IMG/VR virus record: IMGVR_UViG_3300033141_001018
Coordinates: 1 to 54,573 of that record
From: a virus
DNA length: 54,573 nt
Strand: one strand, 5' to 3'
Part shown: in pieces, positions 40,143 through 49,689 of the stretch
Layout of the letters: every line of letters begins with the position of its first letter
How positions within the stretch are numbered: position 1 is the stretch's first letter
Translations under genes and position numbers: made by a program
The notes under the pieces: model-generated
The model's input: the letters and a program-made list of their open reading frames with translations, nothing else
What the model was told of the DNA's origin: nothing
Databases searched by the model: none

Positions 40143-40655
40143 ATGGATATAAATTCTGGTCTTATTCTTCCTTTTCGTTTCTATGACGACATAGAAAAGC
40201 AAAGCCGTTACAAAGGATGTGGGCGTTATGACGCAGACGATATTACACATTTCGAGTACCTGATAAGTTACGGCTGTCGTTTGTTGCCTTTTCAGATTAA
40301 GAGGGCTTCTGACCCGTCCACGACAACGAATTTATACATTACAAATGTAATGACCGAGGTTGAAACAAATATAACTACTTATGTAAACGCTGCGGATTGG
40401 GATATTAGGACGATAGGCGAATACGATTATATAACATTTTTCGGCAACAATGACATTTTGGATGGCGATGATTGCGTAATTGATGAGTGTGTTTATTACG
40501 CAAGGTTCAATGATGGGACGAACGACTGGTATTCGGAATTATTCCAAATAGTGCAAAGTGGATTTGATGCAACAGAATATAGGATTTGGAGCAAGGCACG
40601 GGGCTGCTTCCGTGAATGGCAGGATGGTGAATTAAGAATAATAAAAAACGATTGA
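40143..40655 (+). CDS. Tail-region structural protein
   Basis: 170 residues, beta-rich, with cysteines spaced along it (RYKGCGRYDADD; YGCRLLPFQIKR; ECVYYARFNDG). Follows a promoter. Family unknown; probably part of tail tip or fibre base. Confidence 0.6.
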   Translation: MDINSGLILPFRFYDDIEKQSRYKGCGRYDADDITHFEYLISYGCRLLPFQIKRASDPSTTTNLYITNVMTEVETNITTYVNAADWDIRTIGEYDYITFFGNNDILDGDDCVIDECVYYARFNDGTNDWYSELFQIVQSGFDATEYRIWSKARGCFREWQDGELRIIKND

Positions 40656-40656
40656 T

Positions 40657-41334
40657 ATGGCTGATAAATTAATAAACGAATTAACGTTACTCCCTTCGGG
40701 AGATGTCGAAGGTGCTGATTTGTGTGAGATTCAAGAGGCAGACCAGAATGTAACGAAAAAGATTACGGTAACAGTTTTAAATGAACTTGAAAAGGCAGAA
40801 AGGGTGGCACAGGATAATGTGATAGAGGCTTCCGTTGGACTTAGTGCTGCTGGTGCTTATGTGCCACCTGTGGGAAGCAATTATCTTGATGCTTCTACTG
40901 ACGTTATGGATGCGCTTGACATTTTGGATGGTGCAATAGGTTCTAATTTAGTTGTAACTGAGGCGGTAAATATCAATGCTGCAAATCTGAATAACGCTGG
41001 CGTTGCACCGTTTGAGATTATTGCTGCTCCCGGTGCTGGATATTACATAGAAGTGGTTTCTGTTTCTTGCAGCCTTGATTATGATTCGGTTGCTTTAGAA
41101 TGTGGTGCGCAGAAATTTGTTTTAGAGTACGACACAAGTGCTAATCATTTTGTCGAGTGGGCGAATGCTTTCATTGAAGGTGCTGCTGATGATGTGGCGA
41201 AGGGAACGTGGACTTCTGAGGTTGATATTCCTGTGAATAAAAAGGTTCAGGCAACCTTTGACGGTGCTGCCAATCCAACAGCAGGTGACACAAGGGTAAC
41301 AATCAATATTACTTATATTATTTGGGATATATAA
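40657..41334 (+). CDS. Tail fibre-like structural protein
   Basis: 225 residues. The start (DKLINELTLLPSGDVEGADLCEIQEADQNVTKKITVTVLNE) is a pattern shared by phage fibre N-termini. The rest is beta-rich and repetitive in A, N and V. Shares its last base with the next start. Confidence 0.6.
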   Translation: MADKLINELTLLPSGDVEGADLCEIQEADQNVTKKITVTVLNELEKAERVAQDNVIEASVGLSAAGAYVPPVGSNYLDASTDVMDALDILDGAIGSNLVVTEAVNINAANLNNAGVAPFEIIAAPGAGYYIEVVSVSCSLDYDSVALECGAQKFVLEYDTSANHFVEWANAFIEGAADDVAKGTWTSEVDIPVNKKVQATFDGAANPTAGDTRVTINITYIIWDI

Positions 41335-41882
41335 TGTATAGACCAACACACATATCAACTTCTGACCCTACGGTTAATGACGACTATGGTGATGGATTCC
41401 GTCAAGGTAATTTTTGGTGGAACAAGGATGATAATACTTTATTCTTTTTGGAAGACCATACAACGGGTGCTGCGGCGTGGGTTGAATCCACTGGTGCTGC
41501 TATCAGCGATTGGGCTAACTGGACACCTACATTTATATGGACGGGGAATACACCTGTTGGGATAACCTATGTGGCGAGATATATTGTTGTCGGGAACAAG
41601 GTAAATTTTACTTTGGATGTTTCTGCTACTGCCGGCGCTGTCGGGAATCTCACAAATATGGAATGTACGCTTCCTGTAACACCCATTGATTTGGATAACT
41701 TTCTTCCTGTGACCTGCTATCATAAATACGGGGCAACATGGCAGAGGGTGAATGTTCCGTATGTTGACGGAACGCAAGCTGTTGATGCGAATAGGAAATT
41801 ATATCACGGTTATTTTTCTCCGGTAGCCGTAGATGTGGCGTTCAGATTGATATTTGAAGGCTTTTACGAACAAAAAACATAA
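41334..41882 (+). CDS. Fibre/collar-like protein
   Basis: 182 residues from the ATG at 41334 (overlaps the previous TAA). YGDGFRQGNFWWNKDDNTLFFLEDHTTGAAAW is a motif from phage fibre and collar proteins. The remainder is beta-sandwich-like. Confidence 0.6.
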   Translation: MYRPTHISTSDPTVNDDYGDGFRQGNFWWNKDDNTLFFLEDHTTGAAAWVESTGAAISDWANWTPTFIWTGNTPVGITYVARYIVVGNKVNFTLDVSATAGAVGNLTNMECTLPVTPIDLDNFLPVTCYHKYGATWQRVNVPYVDGTQAVDANRKLYHGYFSPVAVDVAFRLIFEGFYEQKT

Positions 41883-41884
41883 AT

Positions 41885-42328
41885 ATGTATAACCCGATAA
41901 TTATAAAAACACAAGACCCTATAAATGAGTTTAACGGTATTTGGCTAAACAAGGAAAGTGGTGCTTTGTTTGTATGGGCTGATAAGCCTGTATTAATAGG
42001 CTTTGCTAAAGACGGACATTTGCTTAAAGTTGACAATTTTTCGGCTGAATTTGAATATACCGAAAAACGCAACGAACAGGAATACTCTATCACTTACGAG
42101 TACGGGAAAGTGCCGTTATTAATTTTGGCAAAGATAGAAAACTATATTTATCAGGGCAGTGACATTTCCATTAATTTAGGCGGAGAATACGGGTGTTTAT
42201 CTCCGCAGGATAAGTTTGTTATCGTAGCACAAAACGGCAACGTAGAAATTGGCTCAGACCTGACAATAGAATGTGAGCCAACGGCAGGGAAAATAAGCAT
42301 AGTATTAACTGTAATAAGTTATGAATAA
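41885..42328 (+). CDS. Tail-region structural protein
   Basis: 147 residues, beta-rich (YNPIIIKTQDPINEFNGIWLNKESGALFVWADKP). It has the outline of a small fibre-associated protein. Overlaps the next gene by 8 bases. Confidence 0.55.
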   Translation: MYNPIIIKTQDPINEFNGIWLNKESGALFVWADKPVLIGFAKDGHLLKVDNFSAEFEYTEKRNEQEYSITYEYGKVPLLILAKIENYIYQGSDISINLGGEYGCLSPQDKFVIVAQNGNVEIGSDLTIECEPTAGKISIVLTVISYE

Positions 42329-43313
42329 TTATATCTTAATAGAATATTCCAACTCAGTAGACTTTGGTGATATTGTTTATCACAATACCTTTGGAAATAA
42401 GGTCTTTCTTAAAGCCGATGTTTCTAAGCCTGAATACGAATTATTGGAGGAGGGCATAGAGAACGGCGATGGTGAGTTTGAGCCTACATTTCAAAAGTGG
42501 GCGAAGAAATATTCTATCAGGTTTTATGCACAAGAATTTCAGGTGGATGCTCTTACGTTGATGGCTTTACACAACCAGATAACCATAACTTTGAAAAACG
42601 GTGAATCTTCTAATGCCTCAGACATAGAGGTGACGCCCAAATGGGATACAGATATTGAGTGTTGGGCTGAAGTGACTATTAAGTTTACCACAAGTTACAT
42701 CCTAAGAAAAGGCTGTGATACAAACATGGATTCGGGTTGTCAGCAATCTGTTGTTTCGGCTCTTATGTCTGGTGTTGCGGTTGCACCACAGGACGCCGAT
42801 GATGGTGCACAGGGAGAAAGGTATTGGGATGGCACTGACCCTGTTAGCTCCGGGACTATAATGTTTTTCTATACCGCATTGGAAGGTGGAAGCAGTGTGT
42901 ACACAGGTGACTCGCTTGGGTTTTATCAATATAGCTCAACAAATGGATGGGAATTAATTGAAATAGAAAATGGTCAATTTGGCGAAACGGGATTGACAGA
43001 TTGTCTATTTCTTGTTAAATCACTGCCATATTATTATAAACTCCCATTTATACGTTCTATTACTGATGATGGCGGTGGCGATTGTACAATTTCTTGTTAT
43101 GGCATTGGTGTAGAAAGTGATTTTTACCAAGCACAGAAGAGTGTTCACGCTGCTGATGTATGGACTGATCTGGGTGACCCACAATTAGCATCCGTGTTTA
43201 ATGATGGGTTTCAATTAAGCCCCACTGCCGGCGATTGGGACTTTCGTATAAAGTGGTACACGCACTCTTGTGAGTATGGATATAGTAACGAAGTAAATAA
43301 GGTTGTAACATAA
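42321..43313 (+). CDS. Tail-region structural protein
   Basis: 330 residues, beta-rich, serine- and cysteine-containing (TNMDSGCQQS; TGDSLGFYQYSSTNGWELIE). The end includes SCEYGYSNEVNKVV, a fibronectin-like closing strand. Function unknown; structural by position. Confidence 0.55.
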   Translation: MNNYILIEYSNSVDFGDIVYHNTFGNKVFLKADVSKPEYELLEEGIENGDGEFEPTFQKWAKKYSIRFYAQEFQVDALTLMALHNQITITLKNGESSNASDIEVTPKWDTDIECWAEVTIKFTTSYILRKGCDTNMDSGCQQSVVSALMSGVAVAPQDADDGAQGERYWDGTDPVSSGTIMFFYTALEGGSSVYTGDSLGFYQYSSTNGWELIEIENGQFGETGLTDCLFLVKSLPYYYKLPFIRSITDDGGGDCTISCYGIGVESDFYQAQKSVHAADVWTDLGDPQLASVFNDGFQLSPTAGDWDFRIKWYTHSCEYGYSNEVNKVVT

Positions 43314-43385
43314 ATTTATTTATTGTTATTTTTTTGACTAACTTTTTAGTATAATATTGTATAAAATTTTTAAAATTAATTTATT

Positions 43386-43940
43386 ATGAGTTTAAACAAT
43401 CCAACTTGTCCTACTGGCTGCGATAGCTACTTAGTGGACGTTGATTTTGATTTTTGTGATCCTAACGTGTTGTTCGGTGAGATAGATCACATCTACCTGA
43501 AAGCCCGTGATGGGTCTGATCTTTTAGATTGGGAAAGTCTTGCTGTATGGAATGACCGTAAGGCTCTTGACCCGGCAACGGACACCGACGCCATCATTGA
43601 TCTGGTGGTCATTGCTGACTTGCCGCCTGCCGAAACAGAAGAAATAGAAATTTCTTTGGGTCGTAAGATTCAGTCGCCCGCTTCATTTGTTATCAATTTT
43701 GAGATAGATGACGTAAGTGACGACAACTACGAACTGATGCGGTGGCTGGAATGCAACCTTGTCGTTGATTCTTGGTTTTCTGCCAACGAGGCTCTTTTTG
43801 GTGGCAACCCCGGAATCGAATGTACACTTCAGGCGAAGTATCAAATCGAAAGAGGACAAAAGTCAATTCAAAAAATTGTGGGAACAGTTAAATGGGAGAG
43901 TAAATTCTCTCCGCCACGTACTACTAACCCAATGGTTTAA
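43386..43940 (+). CDS. Structural protein
   Basis: 184 residues: SLNNPTCPTGCDSYLVDVDFDFCDPNVLFGEIDHIYL, cysteine-rich start, mixed fold. The place and composition leave major tail protein as one option, but no family is recognised. A weak -7-like TAATATTG is at 43352. Confidence 0.55.
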   Translation: MSLNNPTCPTGCDSYLVDVDFDFCDPNVLFGEIDHIYLKARDGSDLLDWESLAVWNDRKALDPATDTDAIIDLVVIADLPPAETEEIEISLGRKIQSPASFVINFEIDDVSDDNYELMRWLECNLVVDSWFSANEALFGGNPGIECTLQAKYQIERGQKSIQKIVGTVKWESKFSPPRTTNPMV

Positions 43941-43952
43941 AGGAGGTAAAAA

Positions 43953-44336
43953 ATGGCTGATAACTTTATAGATTGCACAACCAACTCGTTTGGGATGCCT
44001 ACTTTGCTTGCTTCATTGTTTGCAGAGGTAATGAATATAGCTCTGCTGGGAACGGGTCAGTACGCTTTTCGTGTTGTGACGAAGACCGCTGGTGACAGTG
44101 GTGTTATTGTCTGTAACACAAAGGACGACTTCGTGGAGTTGTTCCATCAAGCCCTTGAAATGGCTGACGACAACAAGCCCGCCTTGCGGGTAGTAATTAC
44201 CGACAGGGCTAATGGTGTTTCCCTGAAAGACGTTCCAGACTGTACAGACTACGAAAGCATTGGTCTGTTTGCGAGGAACACATTTATTTATGATTCTGAC
44301 GGGAATGTAGCCTTTAACCTTGCTAATATAACTTAG
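43953..44336 (+). CDS. Structural protein with a perfect Shine-Dalgarno
   Basis: 127 residues. AGGAGG at 43941-43946, 6 bases from the ATG, is the strongest ribosome site in the virion block. Sequence: CTTNSFGMPTLLASLFAEVMNIALLGTG... alpha/beta. High expression is suggested. Confidence 0.6.
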   Translation: MADNFIDCTTNSFGMPTLLASLFAEVMNIALLGTGQYAFRVVTKTAGDSGVIVCNTKDDFVELFHQALEMADDNKPALRVVITDRANGVSLKDVPDCTDYESIGLFARNTFIYDSDGNVAFNLANIT

Positions 44337-44338
44337 CT

Positions 44339-44716
44339 ATGGCTTATGTAACTTGTGCCAACAATCTTGACGTAGAAACATTGTTGAGGATGGTTGCCGT
44401 TGACTCAGACGGTGACGCATATATTACCTGTGATAATGATGAATTAAGCATAGAAGATTTGCTTAAACTTATTATCGTAGTGGACGATGACGGTAATCCG
44501 GCTATTGCTGTATTTGTTGATAGTGCAGCCCCTATGGATTTCACCACCATTTTAAACCAAACGGCTTTTGACACTACGGGGACGTTAGTTTTAAATAATG
44601 GTTATAAGATTTTCGTTGATGGACAGTATCAGTCTTGGGGACACACACGGGCTGGGAATGTGGTAACTTTTGCTGTGCCATTTGCTATCGGACACGAAGT
44701 TTCGATACAATTATAA
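44339..44716 (+). CDS. Structural protein
   Basis: 125 residues. Two short related units: ANNLDVETLLRMVAVDSDGDAYI and DNDELSIEDLLKLIIVVDDDGNPAI, an internal duplication of a 'leucine-DxDGxxxI' motif. The rest is beta-rich. Function unknown. Confidence 0.6.
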   Translation: MAYVTCANNLDVETLLRMVAVDSDGDAYITCDNDELSIEDLLKLIIVVDDDGNPAIAVFVDSAAPMDFTTILNQTAFDTTGTLVLNNGYKIFVDGQYQSWGHTRAGNVVTFAVPFAIGHEVSIQL

Positions 44717-44745
44717 TATAAAAAGGAAAGTTTGGTCATTTCTGA

Positions 44746-44764
44746 TAGCCCTTGTTTGGGGCTA
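44746..44764 (+). terminator. Hairpin between structural genes, weak terminator
   Basis: TAGCCC (44746-44751) pairs with GGGCTA (44759-44764) around a 7-base loop. No T-run follows, so termination would be weak; processing or attenuation is possible. Confidence 0.4.
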
Positions 44765-44797
44765 CTTAGGTATGACAATTTTTAAATAATCAATGAT

Positions 44798-46720
44798 ATG
44801 AAAAAAATACTATTATTTTTTGTTGCGATAGCGATAGCTGTTGTAACATTTGGGCAAATAAAGTCTAATTCATGGACTATGCCAACACTTGCAACAGACT
44901 TTGCGATTGCAATACCAGCCTATTCTACGATTTCCGTTCAGAGTAACGACAATGTTTATCTTGTGACGAGCTACTATACTACCGCTCATGATATGAGTGA
45001 TGTAATTACTGACGGCAACTATGTAGATTTGACTGCTGGTGGTGGTGCTGGATTTTGGGAAAGCAATGCACCGGGATTTATTTCTGCGATTGCTGGTGTT
45101 ACCACCGTTCAGATAGGTTCTGATGGTGATAACTGGAATGGAGTTTTGCAGTTTGTTTCCGATGATGGGGACTTGATAAACGTAGCAATCGACAATTCTG
45201 ACCGATTAGCGTTTACTGGCGGTAATGTTGGGTTTGGCACTGCCACTCCCGCATATCCAGTTGATGTGAGCGGGAGTATTAACCTTACATCTGAGTACAG
45301 AATAAACACCAATATAGCTATTGATGATGGTGGTGGTATTTTAATTTTCGGGAATACGGGAAATTACGATGAGGGACAGTACGGTGTTGATGGTGTTATG
45401 ATGCTTACAAACTCAAGCGGTGCTGACTATCTTGCGTTTTATGTTACCGGAGCTGGCGAAGAACGTATGCGAATAATCGCAAATGGAAACGTAGGAATTG
45501 GCTTAATAGCACCAACAGAAGAACTTGAAGTTGTTGGAACTGTTAAAGCTGATACTCTTATTGCTGATGTAATACTTACTGATAAACTTGGTGCTGGATC
45601 TTATGGTGGTAATTTTGCCACGTTGTATTCTGACACCCTATATGCAGGCAGAGATACAGCAGCCACTATGCCTAACGGTGTTATGGTTGCTGATTCAGCT
45701 ACCGGACAGATGTATTGGATCGATAAAGATAGTGTTGGTTTTATTGATCCCATGACGACAAGGGGTGATATATTGGGACGTAATGCCAGTAATTTGACGA
45801 CACGTTTAGGTATTGGTGCAAATACTCATGTATTAACTTCCGATGGTACTGATTATACTTGGGCTGCTGCTTCGGGTGGGGGTGATACTTCTTATTTTAC
45901 TTTAGCCAATCAGCGGATTACAGCAAAAACAGGTGTAACTTCTATGGATATTGATACTGTTATGTATGCCAGTGATGCGTATATTCATTCCTCTGGCACG
46001 AATGAGTTATATGCTAAAGCTGGAAATAAACTTGATTTAGATGTAGGGACGTCAAATATTATAGTACAGACAACCAGAGTACAAATTGCTTTAGGTCTTA
46101 CTGCGGATGTTATAGTTACGGATGTTGGTGTAAGTATAAAAACTGCTGCAAATCCCACAGAAGCCCTTGAGGTGCAAGGTAATATTGCAACCGTTGGCGG
46201 TAATGATACTATTAAGAATTACGGAAGTGGTGATTACGCACACTTTGAAGATGTGTTGGTGGATGATGATTTAACGGTAACAGGTAATATAACTTCCGAC
46301 CCGATGCTTTCCTGTTATGCGTTTGCTGATAGCTCTGTTCTTATCGCTTTGACCCAAAACACATGGACAAGGATAACAAATACTGCTAATACCTTGTTCA
46401 CATCTAAGGTAGCTGAAGACTTTACCAACATAGCAGACACGATTAAAGCCACCGATTCATGTGCTTATGCTTCTATCTATTTTTCAATAAGTGCTGAATT
46501 TTCAGCAAGTGACGCTTATAAAATGAGGGTATTAAAAAACGGAACAACTCAACTTGGATGTGCAGCATTTACTGGCAAGGTAGACGTGACAAGTTTTTCA
46601 AGTAAGTGTATAACACCCGTTGCCGTAAATGATTATTTTGAGCTTCAAATTGTTAATACAACCGACAACGATGATGCAACGGTTGTTTGTGGAAGGATGG
46701 TAATTATTAAAGAGTTCTAA
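44798..46720 (+). CDS. Fibre-like protein with signal-peptide-like start and NVGIG repeats
   Basis: 640 residues. The N-terminus MKKILLFFVAIAIAVVTFGQ is a good Sec signal peptide. The body has repeats GNVGFGTATPAYPVDVSGS, GNVGIGLIAPTEELEVVGT and a third, weaker one, the 'NVGIGTxxPxxxLeVxG' unit frequent in Bacteroidota fibres and secreted proteins. A C-terminal beta domain with SFSSKCITPVAVNDYFEL remains. Either a virion fibre or an exported protein; both ideas remain open. Confidence 0.7.
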   Translation: MKKILLFFVAIAIAVVTFGQIKSNSWTMPTLATDFAIAIPAYSTISVQSNDNVYLVTSYYTTAHDMSDVITDGNYVDLTAGGGAGFWESNAPGFISAIAGVTTVQIGSDGDNWNGVLQFVSDDGDLINVAIDNSDRLAFTGGNVGFGTATPAYPVDVSGSINLTSEYRINTNIAIDDGGGILIFGNTGNYDEGQYGVDGVMMLTNSSGADYLAFYVTGAGEERMRIIANGNVGIGLIAPTEELEVVGTVKADTLIADVILTDKLGAGSYGGNFATLYSDTLYAGRDTAATMPNGVMVADSATGQMYWIDKDSVGFIDPMTTRGDILGRNASNLTTRLGIGANTHVLTSDGTDYTWAAASGGGDTSYFTLANQRITAKTGVTSMDIDTVMYASDAYIHSSGTNELYAKAGNKLDLDVGTSNIIVQTTRVQIALGLTADVIVTDVGVSIKTAANPTEALEVQGNIATVGGNDTIKNYGSGDYAHFEDVLVDDDLTVTGNITSDPMLSCYAFADSSVLIALTQNTWTRITNTANTLFTSKVAEDFTNIADTIKATDSCAYASIYFSISAEFSASDAYKMRVLKNGTTQLGCAAFTGKVDVTSFSSKCITPVAVNDYFELQIVNTTDNDDATVVCGRMVIIKEF

Positions 46721-46722
46721 AT

Positions 46723-48894
46723 ATGAGAAGGCTAATTATTATTATATTTTTTCTACCGTTTATTTTACAAGGACAAGGAACTGAAAAGATCAGTAACGGT
46801 ACTTTTGATAGTTCAACTGATTGGACTATCATTAACAGTGGTTATACTATTGGTGGGGGAGTTGCTTCTTTTGATGGTATTACCGCTTCTTATTTAAAAC
46901 AGGCTTCAGCTGATATGGTATCAGTTATTGAAGATTCTTTGCGCTACATGATTACTTTTGATATTTCTACGGCTCACGATACTTGTTTTGCGTATATAAG
47001 GATTTACGGCTCTAATCACACCCCTATTTACAAAGTTTTTACCAAATATTATGACGGTTCGTATAAGGTATTTATCACAACACCAAACGGTGGCAATGAT
47101 GGGGGAATAGAATTTTATGCCACTACAACAGGAGACGCTTTCGATATTGATAATATTTCAGTAATTGAACTTCCGGCACTAACAGGTGGGCCATATTTTG
47201 TAGCGACTGCTGCCGAAGGCGGGGATGATATTAATGATGGTAGTATAGGGAGTCCTTGGGCATCTTGGGCAAGAGCTGTTAATGCTGCTGTACCCGGAGA
47301 TACTGTTTACTTCAGAGGTGGGATTTATTATAAGCAACTCAGGGAAAGCTGGCGGGTAAGTTCTGATGACGGCCTTGGATTAGATGGGGAACGTGGAAAT
47401 CCAATATCCTATATCGGGTATCCTTCAGATATTACAGGAGGTGATTCTATTATATTTGATTGCTCATTAATGTATATTCCTTTTCCTGATACAGTTGGAA
47501 TTGAAGCTGAACCGCCTACTGCAACTACTAAAAGTGTTGCAGGGCTTCTATGTGATGCTGATTTTATTGTTTTTAAAGGATTTACTATTAGAAATGTTTA
47601 TCAAAAACGCAGATATGTACAGACCACAGGATTCAATATGTCTTCCGCTAATAATTTAAGAGTTGAAAATGTTGTATTACACGATGTATCAGGACATGGG
47701 TTTTATTATAGTCCCTGGTGGTCGTCTGACGGTAGAGATTCAACAATATTTTTGAATAATGATGCTTATAATTGTGTGGATTCTTTTTCGATTAATGTTG
47801 CAAATTATAGGGACTTACCAGGTTCACCACAAGCAGGCACTTGGGGTAATGGATTTATGATAACAGTTGTTGATAAAATTCATGCAGACACAAGTTCCTA
47901 TGTTCAATTCTTAAATAACAGGGCATGGCATAATGCAGACGAAGGTATAAATTTCACCTCATTAGGAACTTCATATATTCAGGATAATTGGTCTTTTGCT
48001 AATGGATATTATCTATCACATGGTGTATATGATGGGCAGACATCGGGCAACGGATGGAAAGCGAATGGTGCGTATTTTGAAGGATATTCAGATTCTCTTA
48101 TAGTTCAATATTATTTTTATAACAATTTAGCAGCGTTTAATTTTGGTTACGGTCATGGCGAGAATAATAATGGGAAGGTATCGCTAAATAGAGAAGTCTA
48201 CAGTAATACAATGTATAAAAACTATATTGGCTTTCAAGCATTAGATCAAGGCGATACAAGAGAGTATGGTTTGTATAAGAATAAATACGTTAATAATATA
48301 TCTTATGATAGCAGATATGCAGAATTAACCGTTGGTGCGGAAGGTCACATGTATGTCAATGAGTATAACTCATGGACTACCCCTCCGGGTGTGACGGTTA
48401 CTGATGCAGATTTTGTAGTAACGGATTCGGCTACTGCGGTTGCGCAAATGAAAGCAGCAAGAAAAGCAGATGGGTCTTTACCGGATATTACATTCTTAAC
48501 CCTTGTATTAGGTTCTGATTTAATAGATGCAGGTACAAATGTTGAGCTGCCGTATTATGGCGCTGCACCAGACCTGGGATATAACGAATATGAACCCGGT
48601 GGTTCACCCACTCCACCAGTGGCGGGCTTTACCGCAAACAGCACTTCAATATTAACAAGAGATTATGTAGTATATACGGATACTTCTACCAACACTCCGA
48701 CAGGCTGGGATTGGACTTTTGAAGGCGGTAATCCTTCAGCGAGTAACGCACAAAACCCGACTGTATATTACTATACTCCAGGCGTGTTTGATGTAAGTTT
48801 AACAGCCTCTAACGGTGACGGAGGTGATAGTAAAGAGGAGATTGATTATATTGATGTTACTAAAAGTTATAAAATTTCAATAAAAATAAAGTGA
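46723..48894 (+). CDS. Parallel beta-helix protein with PKD domain (possible depolymerase)
   Basis: 723 residues. MRRLIIIIFFLPFILQGQGT is a signal-peptide-like start; residues ~20-150 look like a carbohydrate-binding beta-sandwich; residues ~160-520 form a right-handed beta-helix pattern (PGDTVYFRGGIYY; FKGFTIRNVYQ; NLRVENVVLHDVSGHGFYY) typical of pectate-lyase-like enzymes and phage tailspikes; the last ~85 residues are a PKD domain (PPVAGFTAN...PTGWDWTFEGG). It could degrade host capsule. Confidence 0.75.
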   Translation: MRRLIIIIFFLPFILQGQGTEKISNGTFDSSTDWTIINSGYTIGGGVASFDGITASYLKQASADMVSVIEDSLRYMITFDISTAHDTCFAYIRIYGSNHTPIYKVFTKYYDGSYKVFITTPNGGNDGGIEFYATTTGDAFDIDNISVIELPALTGGPYFVATAAEGGDDINDGSIGSPWASWARAVNAAVPGDTVYFRGGIYYKQLRESWRVSSDDGLGLDGERGNPISYIGYPSDITGGDSIIFDCSLMYIPFPDTVGIEAEPPTATTKSVAGLLCDADFIVFKGFTIRNVYQKRRYVQTTGFNMSSANNLRVENVVLHDVSGHGFYYSPWWSSDGRDSTIFLNNDAYNCVDSFSINVANYRDLPGSPQAGTWGNGFMITVVDKIHADTSSYVQFLNNRAWHNADEGINFTSLGTSYIQDNWSFANGYYLSHGVYDGQTSGNGWKANGAYFEGYSDSLIVQYYFYNNLAAFNFGYGHGENNNGKVSLNREVYSNTMYKNYIGFQALDQGDTREYGLYKNKYVNNISYDSRYAELTVGAEGHMYVNEYNSWTTPPGVTVTDADFVVTDSATAVAQMKAARKADGSLPDITFLTLVLGSDLIDAGTNVELPYYGAAPDLGYNEYEPGGSPTPPVAGFTANSTSILTRDYVVYTDTSTNTPTGWDWTFEGGNPSASNAQNPTVYYYTPGVFDVSLTASNGDGGDSKEEIDYIDVTKSYKISIKIK

Positions 48895-49187
48895 TGGATG
48901 AAAAAGAAATTTGTGAATTAAAAGAGGCGGTTGACGCACTGCACAAAAAACTCAAAAAGGAAAACAATTCTGGCATACAAAGATTTATAATAGGTACGTT
49001 TGCCATATTTTTAATTACACTAATTTTTTATTCTGGCTTCACTTATCGAGATATTCAGATATTAAAAGAAAACTCAATACCAAATGCTGACTGGCTTGAT
49101 AACGAGGCGAAAACATCGGCTGTTTACAATAAGGTTTTTAAAATACCGTCTGAATATACGACAAGGGGCGGGTTAATTAAAAAATGA
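48894..49187 (+). CDS. Small membrane protein with coiled-coil start
   Basis: 97 residues from the ATG at 48894. MDEKEICELKEAVDALHKKLKKENN is a coiled coil, then a membrane segment (IIGTFAIFLITLIFYSGF), then a soluble tail. Holin-like or spanin-like accessory by position, unproven. Confidence 0.65.
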   Translation: MDEKEICELKEAVDALHKKLKKENNSGIQRFIIGTFAIFLITLIFYSGFTYRDIQILKENSIPNADWLDNEAKTSAVYNKVFKIPSEYTTRGGLIKK

Positions 49188-49214
49188 AATTTACAAACTA
49201 TTAATACCAAAGAA

Positions 49215-49436
49215 ATGAAAACAAAAGATATTTTTATGTACGGACTTGGTGCACTAATAGTGTGCGGGTTCTTTGGTGTTGTCATTTTACTGATGTTTAT
49301 TAGGATGCCTGAGCCAAATGAAAAGGTATTGTACATGGTGCTTGGTGGCCTTATTGTTCAGTTCGGAAATGTAGTGACATATTTTTACGGAAGCTCAAAA
49401 GGTAGTGCTGATAAAAATGAAATGCTAAAAAAGTAA
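49215..49436 (+). CDS. Small two-segment membrane protein, holin candidate
   Basis: 73 residues: segments MYGLGALIVCGFFGVVILLMFI and VLYMVLGGLIVQFGNVVTYFYG, and a charged tail SSKGSADKNEMLKK. This topology and the 'F.GSSKgSa.K...L' end are typical of small holin-like proteins in phage lysis regions. Confidence 0.65.
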   Translation: MKTKDIFMYGLGALIVCGFFGVVILLMFIRMPEPNEKVLYMVLGGLIVQFGNVVTYFYGSSKGSADKNEMLKK

Positions 49437-49489
49437 CTTAGATTCATTATAAATTAAGGACAAAAAGTATCAATTCGGGGAAAATGTAT

Positions 49490-49497
49490 TATATTTG
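49490..49497 (+). promoter_or_regulatory. Bacteroidota-type -7 promoter element
   Basis: TATATTTG in the 253-base gap before 49690. The -33 TTG is not at 20 bases, so strength is uncertain. Confidence 0.55.
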
Positions 49498-49539
49498 TAA
49501 AAATGTCCTTTGAAAGAAATTATTGCTGATAATGAATAG

Positions 49540-49566
49540 ATAGGCAGGCGCATGCAGTTTGCCTAT
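49540..49566 (+). promoter_or_regulatory. Hairpin in long leader
   Basis: ATAGGCA (49540-49546) pairs with TGCCTAT (49560-49566). The leader to 49689 is also GC-rich towards its end (GGCGGCGTTCCCGAAGGACG), so a structured 5' leader of about 190 bases precedes the 49690 gene. Confidence 0.5.
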
Positions 49567-49689
49567 TAAAAGCGTTATGTACAAGCGTTTTCAAAAACTG
49601 CAAGCCTAAAACAGGGCGAGGATATACGCGAGACCGAATCCGGCGGCGTTCCCGAAGGACGTTTATTTTAAAAACTAAAACTTAGAACC

